Assembly (NCBI GenBank): GCA_020439605.1
Contig: JAGQSI010000095.1
Coordinates: forward strand, 1 to 7,110
Length of the DNA stretch: 7,110 bases
DNA from: Acidimicrobiales bacterium
Lineage (GTDB): Bacteria > Actinomycetota > Acidimicrobiia > Acidimicrobiales > Iamiaceae
Direction of reading: 5' to 3'
Positions 1 through 6,006 of this stretch are shown here, piece after piece (position 1 is the stretch's first letter; each line of letters begins with the position of its first letter). The notes under the pieces are model-generated. The model made no database searches. It saw nothing but the letters and a program-made list of their open reading frames with translations, and was not told the origin of the DNA. Made by a program: the position numbers and the translations under genes.

Positions 1-454
1 TCAGCACCGATACCAAGGACAAAGCCAACACCATTGATGGAATCGCAAGGAGCACATCGAAAAGGCTCACCAAGGCGTTGCCGATCCAGTTGCGGTAATA
101 GCCGGAGACCAGACCCAAGAGCCCACCGATCACCAGCCCGATCATCACGGAGGCTATGGAGATGAGCAATGACATCCGTGCCCCGAAGATAACTCGGGCC
201 AACATGTCACGCCCGGTGCCGTCGGTGCCCAACAGCGGCTCTCCTGGCTGGAAGGGCGCTAGACGCTTTTGGGCCACCTGTGCTGCGGGGTCGTTTAGCG
301 GTAGAACCGGCGCCAGCAGGGCAACCAACACGATAAGAACAATCCAACCAACAGCTAGATAGGGAGCAATCCCGATTTTCCTGCGGGTCGGAGACTCATC
401 GAGGTCGGTAGCGGCGTTGGCCACCTGCTCGAGGTCCAAACTGAGATCACTCAT
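1..454 (-). CDS. ABC transporter permease, DppC/OppC type (partial, runs off left edge)
   Basis: Second membrane subunit of a peptide/opine/nickel-type importer. It would pair with the DppB-type permease to form the channel. Only the first 151 codons are present. A cytoplasmic N-terminus of about 30 residues is followed by a hydrophobic segment at about 31-51. Next comes the family hallmark PLLGTDGTGRDMLARVIFGA (about 73-92), then membrane segments at about 96-117 and 133-150. This is the usual DppC order, and the full protein should be near 300 residues. The start ATG (454-452) overlaps the TGA of the upstream permease gene as ATGA. An AGGGAG ribosome binding site lies at 463-468, 8 bases upstream, so start and translational coupling are well supported. 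The EAA loop that contacts the ATPase lies beyond the edge. The family is secure; the substrate is unknown. Confidence 0.94.
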   Translation of the reverse strand, partial: MSDLSLDLEQVANAATDLDESPTRRKIGIAPYLAVGWIVLIVLVALLAPVLPLNDPAAQVAQKRLAPFQPGEPLLGTDGTGRDMLARVIFGARMSLLISIASVMIGLVIGGLLGLVSGYYRNWIGNALVSLFDVLLAIPSMVLALSLVSVL

Positions 455-1404
455 TTCGAATGCTCCCTGATCCGTGGGTCAAGCACGGTGTAGAGGTAGT
501 CCACCAAGAAGTTGAGCAGTACGAATCCAATGGCGATGATGGCTACTGAACTCTGAAGTGCAACGTACTGTCGGGCAAAGACAGCCTCGCCAATCATGAA
601 GCCCATTCCAGGAATGCGCAGCATGTATTCCACCACGAGACTTCCACCGATAAGGGTGCCGATACTCAAGCCGGCCACGGTGAGAAGCGTGAGGCTCGAC
701 GGGCGAAGTGCATGTCTCCACAGCACCCGGGAGTTGGAGACTCCCTTCGACTTGGCCATCAAGATGAAGTCCTCTTGAAGGGTGGCGACAAGATCCGAAC
801 GTAGGAGCCTCATGTAGACGGCGATCTGGCCTAGCGACAAGGCAATCACCGGGACGATGATCGACTTGAAATGCTCAGCAATATTGCTTGTTGGACCTAC
901 GTAGCCGTCGGTTGGCACCAAGCCCATCTGTACGCCGAGGTAGTACGTCAGGATCAGCACCGTTGCGAATGCTGGCATCGAGATACAGCCGTATGCACCG
1001 GCGTTGAGAAGCTTGTCCAGTCGGCTTCCAGACTTGTAGGCAGCCCACACAGCCAGAGGGATCGCCACAAGAAGTGAAAGTACCTGTACATAGAGAACCA
1101 ATAGCAACGAGATCGGCAGCGCCGAAGCGACGCGGTCCTTTACGGGACTGGTTCCAGTTGAGGTGTAGTAGTTGCCAAGATCTCCTTGAACGAAGTTCTT
1201 CGCCCAGATGGCCCATTGCTGAACCAATGGCTTGTCGAGGTTGTTCTCTTCGCGGAATCGATCGCGTTGAGTTTCTTGAGGGTCGAATGGAATGACGACT
1301 ACCTCAGGCTTACCCGGTACGAGCGAAATCAACAGGACAGTAAAGAAAGTCACTGCGACAAATACCGCGGCGAGTTGTACTAGGCGCCGGGCGAGCAACC
1401 TCAT
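451..1404 (-). CDS. ABC transporter permease, DppB/OppB type
   Basis: First membrane subunit of a peptide/opine/nickel-type ABC importer, 317 residues, the normal family length. The N-terminus (MRLLARRLVQ followed by a hydrophobic helix to about residue 29) is typical. After a periplasm-facing loop come further membrane segments at about 98-121, 138-160, 182-201, 237-257 and 283-304. The EAA loop that docks onto the ATPase is visible at about 211-234 (EDFILMAKSKGVSNSRVLWR plus HALR, with the conserved Gly221). The C-terminus has the family ending VDYLYTVLDPRI. The ATG is preceded by GGGAGG (1414-1419) at 9 bases. The gene lies 81 bases after the binding-protein gene, with a strong hairpin in the gap, and overlaps the DppC-type gene by 4 bases. 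Substrate cannot be read from the permease. Confidence 0.97.
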   Translation of the reverse strand: MRLLARRLVQLAAVFVAVTFFTVLLISLVPGKPEVVVIPFDPQETQRDRFREENNLDKPLVQQWAIWAKNFVQGDLGNYYTSTGTSPVKDRVASALPISLLLVLYVQVLSLLVAIPLAVWAAYKSGSRLDKLLNAGAYGCISMPAFATVLILTYYLGVQMGLVPTDGYVGPTSNIAEHFKSIIVPVIALSLGQIAVYMRLLRSDLVATLQEDFILMAKSKGVSNSRVLWRHALRPSSLTLLTVAGLSIGTLIGGSLVVEYMLRIPGMGFMIGEAVFARQYVALQSSVAIIAIGFVLLNFLVDYLYTVLDPRIREHSK

Positions 1405-1413
1405 TGGGGCGAT

Positions 1414-1419
1414 CCTCCC
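1414..1419 (-). promoter_or_regulatory. Ribosome binding site of the DppB-type permease
   Basis: GGGAGG on the minus strand, 9 bases before the ATG at 1404. It begins only 3 bases after the 12-bp hairpin ends, so folding of that hairpin could influence ribosome access. The site is seen in the sequence; any regulatory effect is inferred. Confidence 0.75.
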
Positions 1420-1422
1420 ATC

Positions 1423-1452
1423 AGGGTGCTGCCGAGTTCACGGCAGCACCCT
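1423..1452 (-). repeat. Perfect 12-bp inverted repeat, intercistronic hairpin
   Basis: AGGGTGCTGCCG (1423-1434) and CGGCAGCACCCT (1441-1452) are exact reverse complements separated by the 6-base loop AGTTCA. The repeat sits between the stop of the binding-protein gene (1486) and the ribosome binding site of the permease (1419). Nine of the twelve pairs are G-C. No T-tract follows on either strand, so it does not look like a standard intrinsic terminator. Hairpins between a binding-protein gene and its permease genes are known in other ABC importer operons (for example malE-malF). There they protect or cap the upstream mRNA, giving more binding protein than permease. That role here is inference. 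Confidence 0.85.
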
Positions 1453-1485
1453 ACGGACAAGTTCAAGGGACGGTAGGGAATTGAC

Positions 1486-3234
1486 CTACTGCTCGATCCA
1501 CATTCCGAGGAGGGAATGGCCAGTTGCCAGTCCGGTGCGAGGTTGCAGGGCTGGATCATCTGAGGTGAGCTCACCTGGCTTGGACGGATCCTCGCCGGGC
1601 AATGGGGGTCCAAGGATGTTGTGGACGTCGCCATCAACAGCTACGGCCCATGGGGTGAACCAGGCCCAAACGCTCCAAACCTCTTTGGCGAACTGGCGGT
1701 TGAGGTCCTGGTAGATCTTGGCACGCTTGGCCTTGTCGGGCTCGCTGCGGCCTTCGTCCAGGAGCTTGTTGATCACTGGATCGTCGAAGCCACCGAAGTT
1801 CACAGGGTTGCCTTCGCCATACCACCAGACGTAGTTGGCGTCGGGATCTCCACCCGGGTAATTACGAAACACCATTGCTTGGTATTCCTTGCCGATGGCG
1901 TCGTTGACGAGCGCTGCTTGATCTCGCTGGATGATGGTGACCTTGACCCCAACTTCTTGAGCCTTCTGTTGAATCATCTCAGCGATACGAACAATTGCTG
2001 TGTCGTTGGTGCTCGTCAGCGTGAACTCTGCCTTGTTGCCTTCTGCGGTGTACTCGGCGATGAGCTTCTTGGCGGCCTCAAGGTCGTATTGAGGAAAGCC
2101 GGTGTCCTCGAGGTAACCGGGGGAGTCCTTGTAGAAGGGTCCCTCGGCAACTGTCGGGAGGCCATCGTTTAGGAGGTCATTGATCTCTTTGCGGTCAGCG
2201 GCCAATGCCAACGCACGACGCATGCGGGCATCGTTGAATGGTGGCTTGGTGGAGTTGAGTTGAACGAACGAAACCTCAGCGTCGTCCTCGGACACCAACA
2301 TGTTGACCTTGCCAGCATCGCGCAGTTCCTTGAGCTTGCCGCCGATCTGCTCTGGACCAGTGGTGTGCATGGCGTTGGCGCCGGTGCTGCTCTCGAGCGA
2401 GTTGAGACGAACATCGCCATCAGGAATGAAGCGGTACTCAATGCCTTCGGCATAGGGATAGGGCTTGCCGTCGGGGGCGGTCTGCCAGTAGTTGGCGTTG
2501 CGCTCACCGATGATTTTGTCGTTCTTGCTCCAACTCTTGAACACGAACGGGCCGGTGCCAACCAGCTTCTCTGAGCACGATGTTGGGTCATCAAGCTGTG
2601 ACTGCGCCATGATGCCGAAGCGGCTTGAGAGGTTCAGGAAGGATGGGAATGCCACCCACGGAACCTTGGTCTTTACAACAACGGTGTCACCTTTGACCTC
2701 GGTTGATTCGATGTTGCTCAAGATGAAGGCGAACAGCAATGGGCTGCGTCCTTCATATGTGCCTCGGTATGCGTCGATGTTGTTGCGGACAACCTCGGCG
2801 GTGAGATCTGTTCCGTCGTGGAACTTGATTCCCTTTCGGATTCCGATCGTCCACTCGGTGAAGTCATCGTTGGAGGTGACCGACTTTGCGAGGTAGGGGA
2901 CAAACTCGCCTTCGGAGTTGGGTGCGGTAAGCGGGTCATAGAAGGCCCGAACAACCATCATTCCCGAGATTGCCAATTGCGCTTCTGCCAAGCAGTAGCC
3001 ACCAGCCGAGTCCGCTTCGAGCGCATAGACGATGGTGCCGCCACGCTCCGGCTTGCCAGCATCTTCCAGGCCGCTTTCGCCAGCGGCGGAGTTGAGGCCT
3101 TCGCTCTCGAAGTCCACGTCCTTAGACGTATCGTTGGCCTTGGATCCTCCGCAGGCTGCGGTAAGCAAGCTGAACGCAAGGACGGTGGCTATTAGGCCCC
3201 GTCTGCGAGACGGTGAGCGGTGACTTGCAAGCAT
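1486..3234 (-). CDS. Family-5 extracellular substrate-binding lipoprotein (DppA/OppA type), second paralogue
   Basis: Solute receptor of the ABC importer, 582 residues, predicted to be lipid-anchored on the outer face of the membrane. The signal peptide has a basic head (HRSPSRRR), a hydrophobic core and lipobox LTAAC, with the acylated residue at Cys28. An acidic, low-complexity linker follows to about residue 62. The mature fold starts at KPERGGTIVYALEAD. Family-5 features include YLAKSVTSNDDFTEWTIGIR (114-133), KFHDGTDLTAEVV (137-149), the GTGPF motif (226-230) and the C-terminal lobe ending in TGHSLLGMWIEQ. Cys81 and Cys220 match Cys75 and Cys216 of the neighbouring paralogue and may form a disulfide. 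The ATG has AGGGG (3240-3244) at 5 bases. Compared with the paralogue it carries extra residues near 551-568. Ligand unknown; peptides are the default guess. Confidence 0.97.
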   Translation of the reverse strand: MLASHRSPSRRRGLIATVLAFSLLTAACGGSKANDTSKDVDFESEGLNSAAGESGLEDAGKPERGGTIVYALEADSAGGYCLAEAQLAISGMMVVRAFYDPLTAPNSEGEFVPYLAKSVTSNDDFTEWTIGIRKGIKFHDGTDLTAEVVRNNIDAYRGTYEGRSPLLFAFILSNIESTEVKGDTVVVKTKVPWVAFPSFLNLSSRFGIMAQSQLDDPTSCSEKLVGTGPFVFKSWSKNDKIIGERNANYWQTAPDGKPYPYAEGIEYRFIPDGDVRLNSLESSTGANAMHTTGPEQIGGKLKELRDAGKVNMLVSEDDAEVSFVQLNSTKPPFNDARMRRALALAADRKEINDLLNDGLPTVAEGPFYKDSPGYLEDTGFPQYDLEAAKKLIAEYTAEGNKAEFTLTSTNDTAIVRIAEMIQQKAQEVGVKVTIIQRDQAALVNDAIGKEYQAMVFRNYPGGDPDANYVWWYGEGNPVNFGGFDDPVINKLLDEGRSEPDKAKRAKIYQDLNRQFAKEVWSVWAWFTPWAVAVDGDVHNILGPPLPGEDPSKPGELTSDDPALQPRTGLATGHSLLGMWIEQ

Positions 3235-3239
3235 TAGTT

Positions 3240-3244
3240 CCCCT
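3240..3244 (-). promoter_or_regulatory. Ribosome binding site of the second binding-protein gene
   Basis: AGGGG on the minus strand, 5 bases before the ATG at 3234. It is a partial match, weaker than the AAGGAG of the upstream paralogue. It supports the chosen start, which also gives a complete lipoprotein signal peptide. Confidence 0.55.
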
Positions 3245-3269
3245 GTGTCCTTTGGATTTCTATTGTTCG

Positions 3270-3295
3270 ACTTCTATCTGACGATAGGCCGAAGT
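3270..3295 (-). repeat. Imperfect inverted repeat in the gap between the two binding-protein genes
   Basis: CTATC (3274-3278) and GATAG (3283-3287) pair around a 4-base loop. ACTT (3270-3273) and AAGT (3292-3295) extend the stem across a bulge of 4 bases. It lies about 35 bases before the ATG of the second binding-protein gene, in a 146-base gap that otherwise shows only the ribosome binding site. It could be an intercistronic hairpin or the flank of an internal promoter, but a stem this short can arise by chance. No convincing -35/-10 pair was found in the gap. Confidence 0.3.
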
Positions 3296-3380
3296 AGGTC
3301 TTTGAGCCTAGCGGGCTTTAATGGGTCAACACGTGCCATCGCTCGGGTGGAGCGTTCAGCGTTGCTGTGTATGGATTTGG

Positions 3381-5078
3381 TCATGGCGTATCGATCCAGA
3401 TCCCGATGAGTGAGTGGCCGGTCACTAAGCGTGGTGACGGAGGCCCTCCTTCTCCAGGAAGGTCTGGTCCGAGAATCCCGTGGACATTAGCTGCTTCAGC
3501 TACCGCCCATGGCTGGCGCCACAGCCACACATTCCAGACCTGTTCGGCAAACGAGCGGTTTATGGCTTCGTAGGCTTCCTTGCGCTTGTCCTCGTCAGGT
3601 TCGGAACGTGCCAGGTCGAGGTTCTTGTTGATGACTGGATCGTTGAATCGCCCAAAGTTGACAGGGTTGTTCTCTCCGTACCACCAGATCCTGTTCATGT
3701 CCGGATCCTCGCCCGGCTGGTTGCGGAATCCAGCGAGTTCGAAGTCTCCGCCGATCATTCGGGAGATGAGCGCTGCTTCGCTCTCCACTTCCATCTCGAT
3801 TTCGAAACCGACGGCCTCAAGCATCTCCTTTTGAATCTGGGCCTGACGGACCGAGACGGGGCCTGCGGAACTGAGCAGGCGGATCTTGGTGTCAACGCCT
3901 TCTTCTTTCAGTTCGGCTACGGCCTTCTTGGCGGCTTCTGGGTTGTATTCAGGAAAGCCACTTTCCTTGAGATAACCGAGTACTCCAGGAGCGAAGGGGC
4001 CATCTGCTACCTGGGGCAGACCCTTGTTTGCTTTGTCGTTGAGAGCCTCGCGATCGATTGCGCGAGCAATAGCTAGACGTACCCGCTTGTCCCCAAGCGG
4101 CTCCTTGCTGACGTTCATCATCAAATAGGCAGTCTCCGTGCGTTCCTCGGAGATCATCAGATTGATGGCTCCGGAATCTCTCAGCTTCGGGAGCGTGACC
4201 GCCATATCAGCCGAGGTGGAGGTGTGCATCATGTTGAGCTCACCTTGTTGGAGTTCTGCGATGCGTCCATCGCTGTTTTGGATTGGGCGGAACTCCACGG
4301 AGTTCAGATAGGGGTACGCCTGCCCGTCGGGCGCTTCCTGCCAGTAGTCAGGATTGCGACGTACCTTGAGGGACTTTCCTCGTTCCCAGGAAACAAAGGA
4401 GAACGGTCCGGTTCCGATCGGCTTGTTGGCGCAGTCCTCCGGACTCGCATCAAGTTGGGCCTGAGCAGAAATGCCGAGACGTCCTGATGCGTAGAGAACT
4501 CCGGGGAAAGCCACCCATGGAACCTTTGTTGTAACCCGAACGGTTAGCTCGTTTACAGCTTCGACCGTGTCTATGTTGTCGAGCACGAAACTAAAGAGCA
4601 GAGGACTGCGAGTCTCGCCTTCTCCCCGGAAAGCGTCGAGATTGTTCTTGACCACTGTTGCATCGAGTTCTGTTCCGTCATGGAACAAGACACCCGAACG
4701 CAAGGAAATGGTCCACGTCTTGTAATTGTCGCTGGGTTCTACAGCCTTTGCCAGATACGGGGCGTAGCCACCATCGGCGTCTGGGACTGTGAGAGTGTCA
4801 TACATTGCGCGGGCTACCTGCATGCCAGAGATCGCAAGTTCGGCTTCGGGCAAGCAGTATCCCTTGTTGCCGACCTCTGCCTCGAGTCCGTACACGAGCG
4901 CGCCTCCGCGCCGTGGTTTTGGAGCGTTGGACAAACCGCTCTCGGTGCCAGTTAGTGACACTCCGTCGGTCGATACCTCTTGTTTGTCATCGCCGCCCAC
5001 CAGCCCACACGACGAAAGGAGAAGCGAAGCAGCTAGCCCTATTGCGACGCCACGGTGGCGCTTGAGGTGGTTTGACAT
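3381..5078 (-). CDS. Family-5 extracellular substrate-binding lipoprotein (DppA/OppA type), first paralogue
   Basis: Solute receptor of an ABC importer, 565 residues, predicted to be a membrane-anchored lipoprotein. The signal peptide is basic head KRHR, hydrophobic core and lipobox LLSSC, with Cys24 as the acylation site. A linker of about 30 residues precedes the mature fold at KPRRGGALVYGLEAE. Family-5 features are APYLAKAV (106-113), LFHDGTELDATVV (131-143), GTGPF (222-226) and FRNQPGEDPDMNRIWWYGEN (451-470). The end is TGHSLIGIWIDTP. By eye it aligns over nearly its full length with the downstream binding protein, so the two are tandem paralogues, but they have clearly diverged, for instance around 262-290. 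AAGGAG (5084-5089) lies 5 bases before the ATG. It sits 68 bases after the phosphodiesterase gene, probably in the same transcript. Its ligand is unknown and may differ from its partner's. Confidence 0.97.
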   Translation of the reverse strand: MSNHLKRHRGVAIGLAASLLLSSCGLVGGDDKQEVSTDGVSLTGTESGLSNAPKPRRGGALVYGLEAEVGNKGYCLPEAELAISGMQVARAMYDTLTVPDADGGYAPYLAKAVEPSDNYKTWTISLRSGVLFHDGTELDATVVKNNLDAFRGEGETRSPLLFSFVLDNIDTVEAVNELTVRVTTKVPWVAFPGVLYASGRLGISAQAQLDASPEDCANKPIGTGPFSFVSWERGKSLKVRRNPDYWQEAPDGQAYPYLNSVEFRPIQNSDGRIAELQQGELNMMHTSTSADMAVTLPKLRDSGAINLMISEERTETAYLMMNVSKEPLGDKRVRLAIARAIDREALNDKANKGLPQVADGPFAPGVLGYLKESGFPEYNPEAAKKAVAELKEEGVDTKIRLLSSAGPVSVRQAQIQKEMLEAVGFEIEMEVESEAALISRMIGGDFELAGFRNQPGEDPDMNRIWWYGENNPVNFGRFNDPVINKNLDLARSEPDEDKRKEAYEAINRSFAEQVWNVWLWRQPWAVAEAANVHGILGPDLPGEGGPPSPRLVTGHSLIGIWIDTP

Positions 5079-5083
5079 TTGTT

Positions 5084-5089
5084 CTCCTT
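5084..5089 (-). promoter_or_regulatory. Ribosome binding site of the first binding-protein gene
   Basis: AAGGAG on the minus strand, 5 bases before the ATG at 5078. This is a near-consensus Shine-Dalgarno sequence and fixes the start, which also yields a complete lipoprotein signal peptide. It is the strongest site in the minus-strand cluster, consistent with high production of a binding protein. Confidence 0.8.
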
Positions 5090-5100
5090 GGCGGCGCGTG

Positions 5101-5123
5101 GACAGGCCACCTAGTGGATTGTC
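5101..5123 (-). repeat. Imperfect hairpin between phosphodiesterase and binding-protein genes
   Basis: GACA (5101-5104) pairs with TGTC (5120-5123), and CCAC (5107-5110) pairs with GTGG (5114-5117) around a 3-base loop. A 2x2 internal loop separates the two stems. It lies in the 68-base gap, just before the AAGGAG site of the binding-protein gene. No T-tract follows, so a terminator is unlikely. It may be an intercistronic stability element or may be chance. Confidence 0.3.
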
Positions 5124-5146
5124 GGCCCTGAATCCTTGAACTTGAG

Positions 5147-5971
5147 TCAGTCGACGTTCTCAGTTGGGTGCCACTCTCCTCGTTCTTGTAGAACTTCCTT
5201 GAGGGTGGCTGGTCTGTCCGTCATGATGCCGTCCACCCCAAGATCGAGAAGGAATTTGATCTCGTCTGGATCATCAATGGTCCACACATGAACCTGTAAG
5301 CCAGCACGATGGGCACGGCGAACGAATCGTTCGTCTGTGACGGTGACGCCTTTGAACTTATGGGGGACCTGAGCGCAGGCAGCATCGAATCGTCCAGCAG
5401 GGATTCCATAGGATCCGCCTCGTAACCGGGCGATGGCCTTGGGGCCGAGCGACGTGCACAATTGAGGGCCAAACGCTTGTTGGATGCGAGCGATTCGAGC
5501 GTCGGAGAATGAGCCGATGCAAACTCGATCCACAGAGTTGGTCCGTTTGATCACTTCTATGAGTGGGGCAACCGAGTCATTGTGTTTTGGATCGATGTTC
5601 ACGCGAAGTTGGGGAAATGATCCAAGAAGGTCTTCTAGGAGCGGTATTGGCTCGCGTCCATCCACAAGCGCGGTCTTGACCTTGCTGTAGGGAAGTTCGC
5701 CGACGATTCCTACCTGGTCTGTGACCCGATCGAGTCTGTCGTCGTGAAAGGCGAGACACACACCGTCGCTGGTTACGTGGGCATCAGTTTCGACCCACTG
5801 ATATCCCAGAGCCATGGCGCCCTCAAAAGCTGGCATGGTGTTTTCTGGCCAGTCTCCCGCTCCGCCCCTGTGCGCAAATGCGATTGGGCCGGGGTGATCG
5901 AGAAAGGGGAAGGTGCTCGAAACCACCTTCTGAACGTTATCGGCTGAGATCGAGGAGATTTGGTGATACAA
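5147..5971 (-). CDS. Glycerophosphodiester phosphodiesterase, cytoplasmic UgpQ-like
   Basis: Metal-dependent enzyme that hydrolyses glycerophosphodiesters (such as glycerophosphocholine or glycerophosphoethanolamine) to glycerol 3-phosphate and an alcohol. Family residues are all visible: AHRGG with His34-Arg35, PENT (Glu43-Asn44), ETDAHVTSDG (Glu61, Asp63), FHDD (His76-Asp77), NIDPKH (Asp127, Lys129), HVWTIDDPDE (228-237) and DGIMTDRP (247-254). There is no signal peptide or membrane segment, so it acts inside the cell, like UgpQ of the E. coli ugp uptake operon. At 274 residues it is slightly longer than usual. The start is TTG (5971-5969) without a good ribosome binding site. The fold proper begins near residue 22, so the in-frame GTG at 5926 (259 residues) is an alternative. 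It is first in the minus-strand cluster. Its natural substrate is not shown. Confidence 0.95.
   Translation of the reverse strand: MYHQISSISADNVQKVVSSTFPFLDHPGPIAFAHRGGAGDWPENTMPAFEGAMALGYQWVETDAHVTSDGVCLAFHDDRLDRVTDQVGIVGELPYSKVKTALVDGREPIPLLEDLLGSFPQLRVNIDPKHNDSVAPLIEVIKRTNSVDRVCIGSFSDARIARIQQAFGPQLCTSLGPKAIARLRGGSYGIPAGRFDAACAQVPHKFKGVTVTDERFVRRAHRAGLQVHVWTIDDPDEIKFLLDLGVDGIMTDRPATLKEVLQERGEWHPTENVD
5909..5930. repeat. 7-bp perfect inverted repeat near the phosphodiesterase start
   Basis: GAAGGTG (5909-5915) and CACCTTC (5924-5930) are exact reverse complements with an 8-base spacer. The right arm contains the alternative GTG start of the phosphodiesterase (5926-5924, minus strand). If translation starts at the upstream TTG, the repeat is merely coding. 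It could be an operator for the divergent pair or a start-site hairpin, but a repeat of this size is expected a few times by chance in 7 kb. Confidence 0.25.
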
Positions 5972-5994
5972 CCGAACTACGTTTCTCGCCGGTC

Positions 5995-5999
5995 AGGGG
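5995..5999 (+). promoter_or_regulatory. Ribosome binding site of the aldehyde dehydrogenase
   Basis: AGGGG on the plus strand, 7 bases before the ATG at 6007. It supports that start over the next in-frame ATG at 6064. The gap to the divergent phosphodiesterase TTG is only 35 bases, so the promoter for this gene probably overlaps the beginning of that reading frame. Confidence 0.65.
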
Positions 6000-6006
6000 T
6001 CTGGTC

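Noticed and set aside
156..362. Plus-strand 68-codon frame at the left edge
   Set aside because: It lies antisense to the DppC-type permease, whose GTDGTGRD motif and ATGA coupling are clear. The short Arg/Ser-rich translation looks like a shadow.
1423..1452. The 12-bp hairpin as a rho-independent terminator
   Set aside because: No run of T follows on either strand, and the permease genes downstream plainly belong with the binding-protein genes, so full termination here would make little sense.
1621..2172. Open 183-codon plus-strand frame inside the second binding-protein gene
   Set aside because: It is antisense to a clear family-5 binding-protein gene. Its translation has no recognisable domain, and its resemblance to the frame at 3480-4076 follows from the two sense genes being paralogues.
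3324..3335. TTGACC (minus strand, 3324-3329) beside a CACGTG palindrome, as a possible promoter or operator for the second binding-protein gene
   Set aside because: No plausible -10 element lies 16-18 bases downstream of the TTGACC, and a 6-base palindrome alone is common by chance.
3480..4076. Open 198-codon plus-strand frame inside the first binding-protein gene
   Set aside because: Same position and phase relative to its sense gene as the frame at 1621-2172. It is a mirror of the conserved sense protein, with no independent ribosome binding site or domain evidence.
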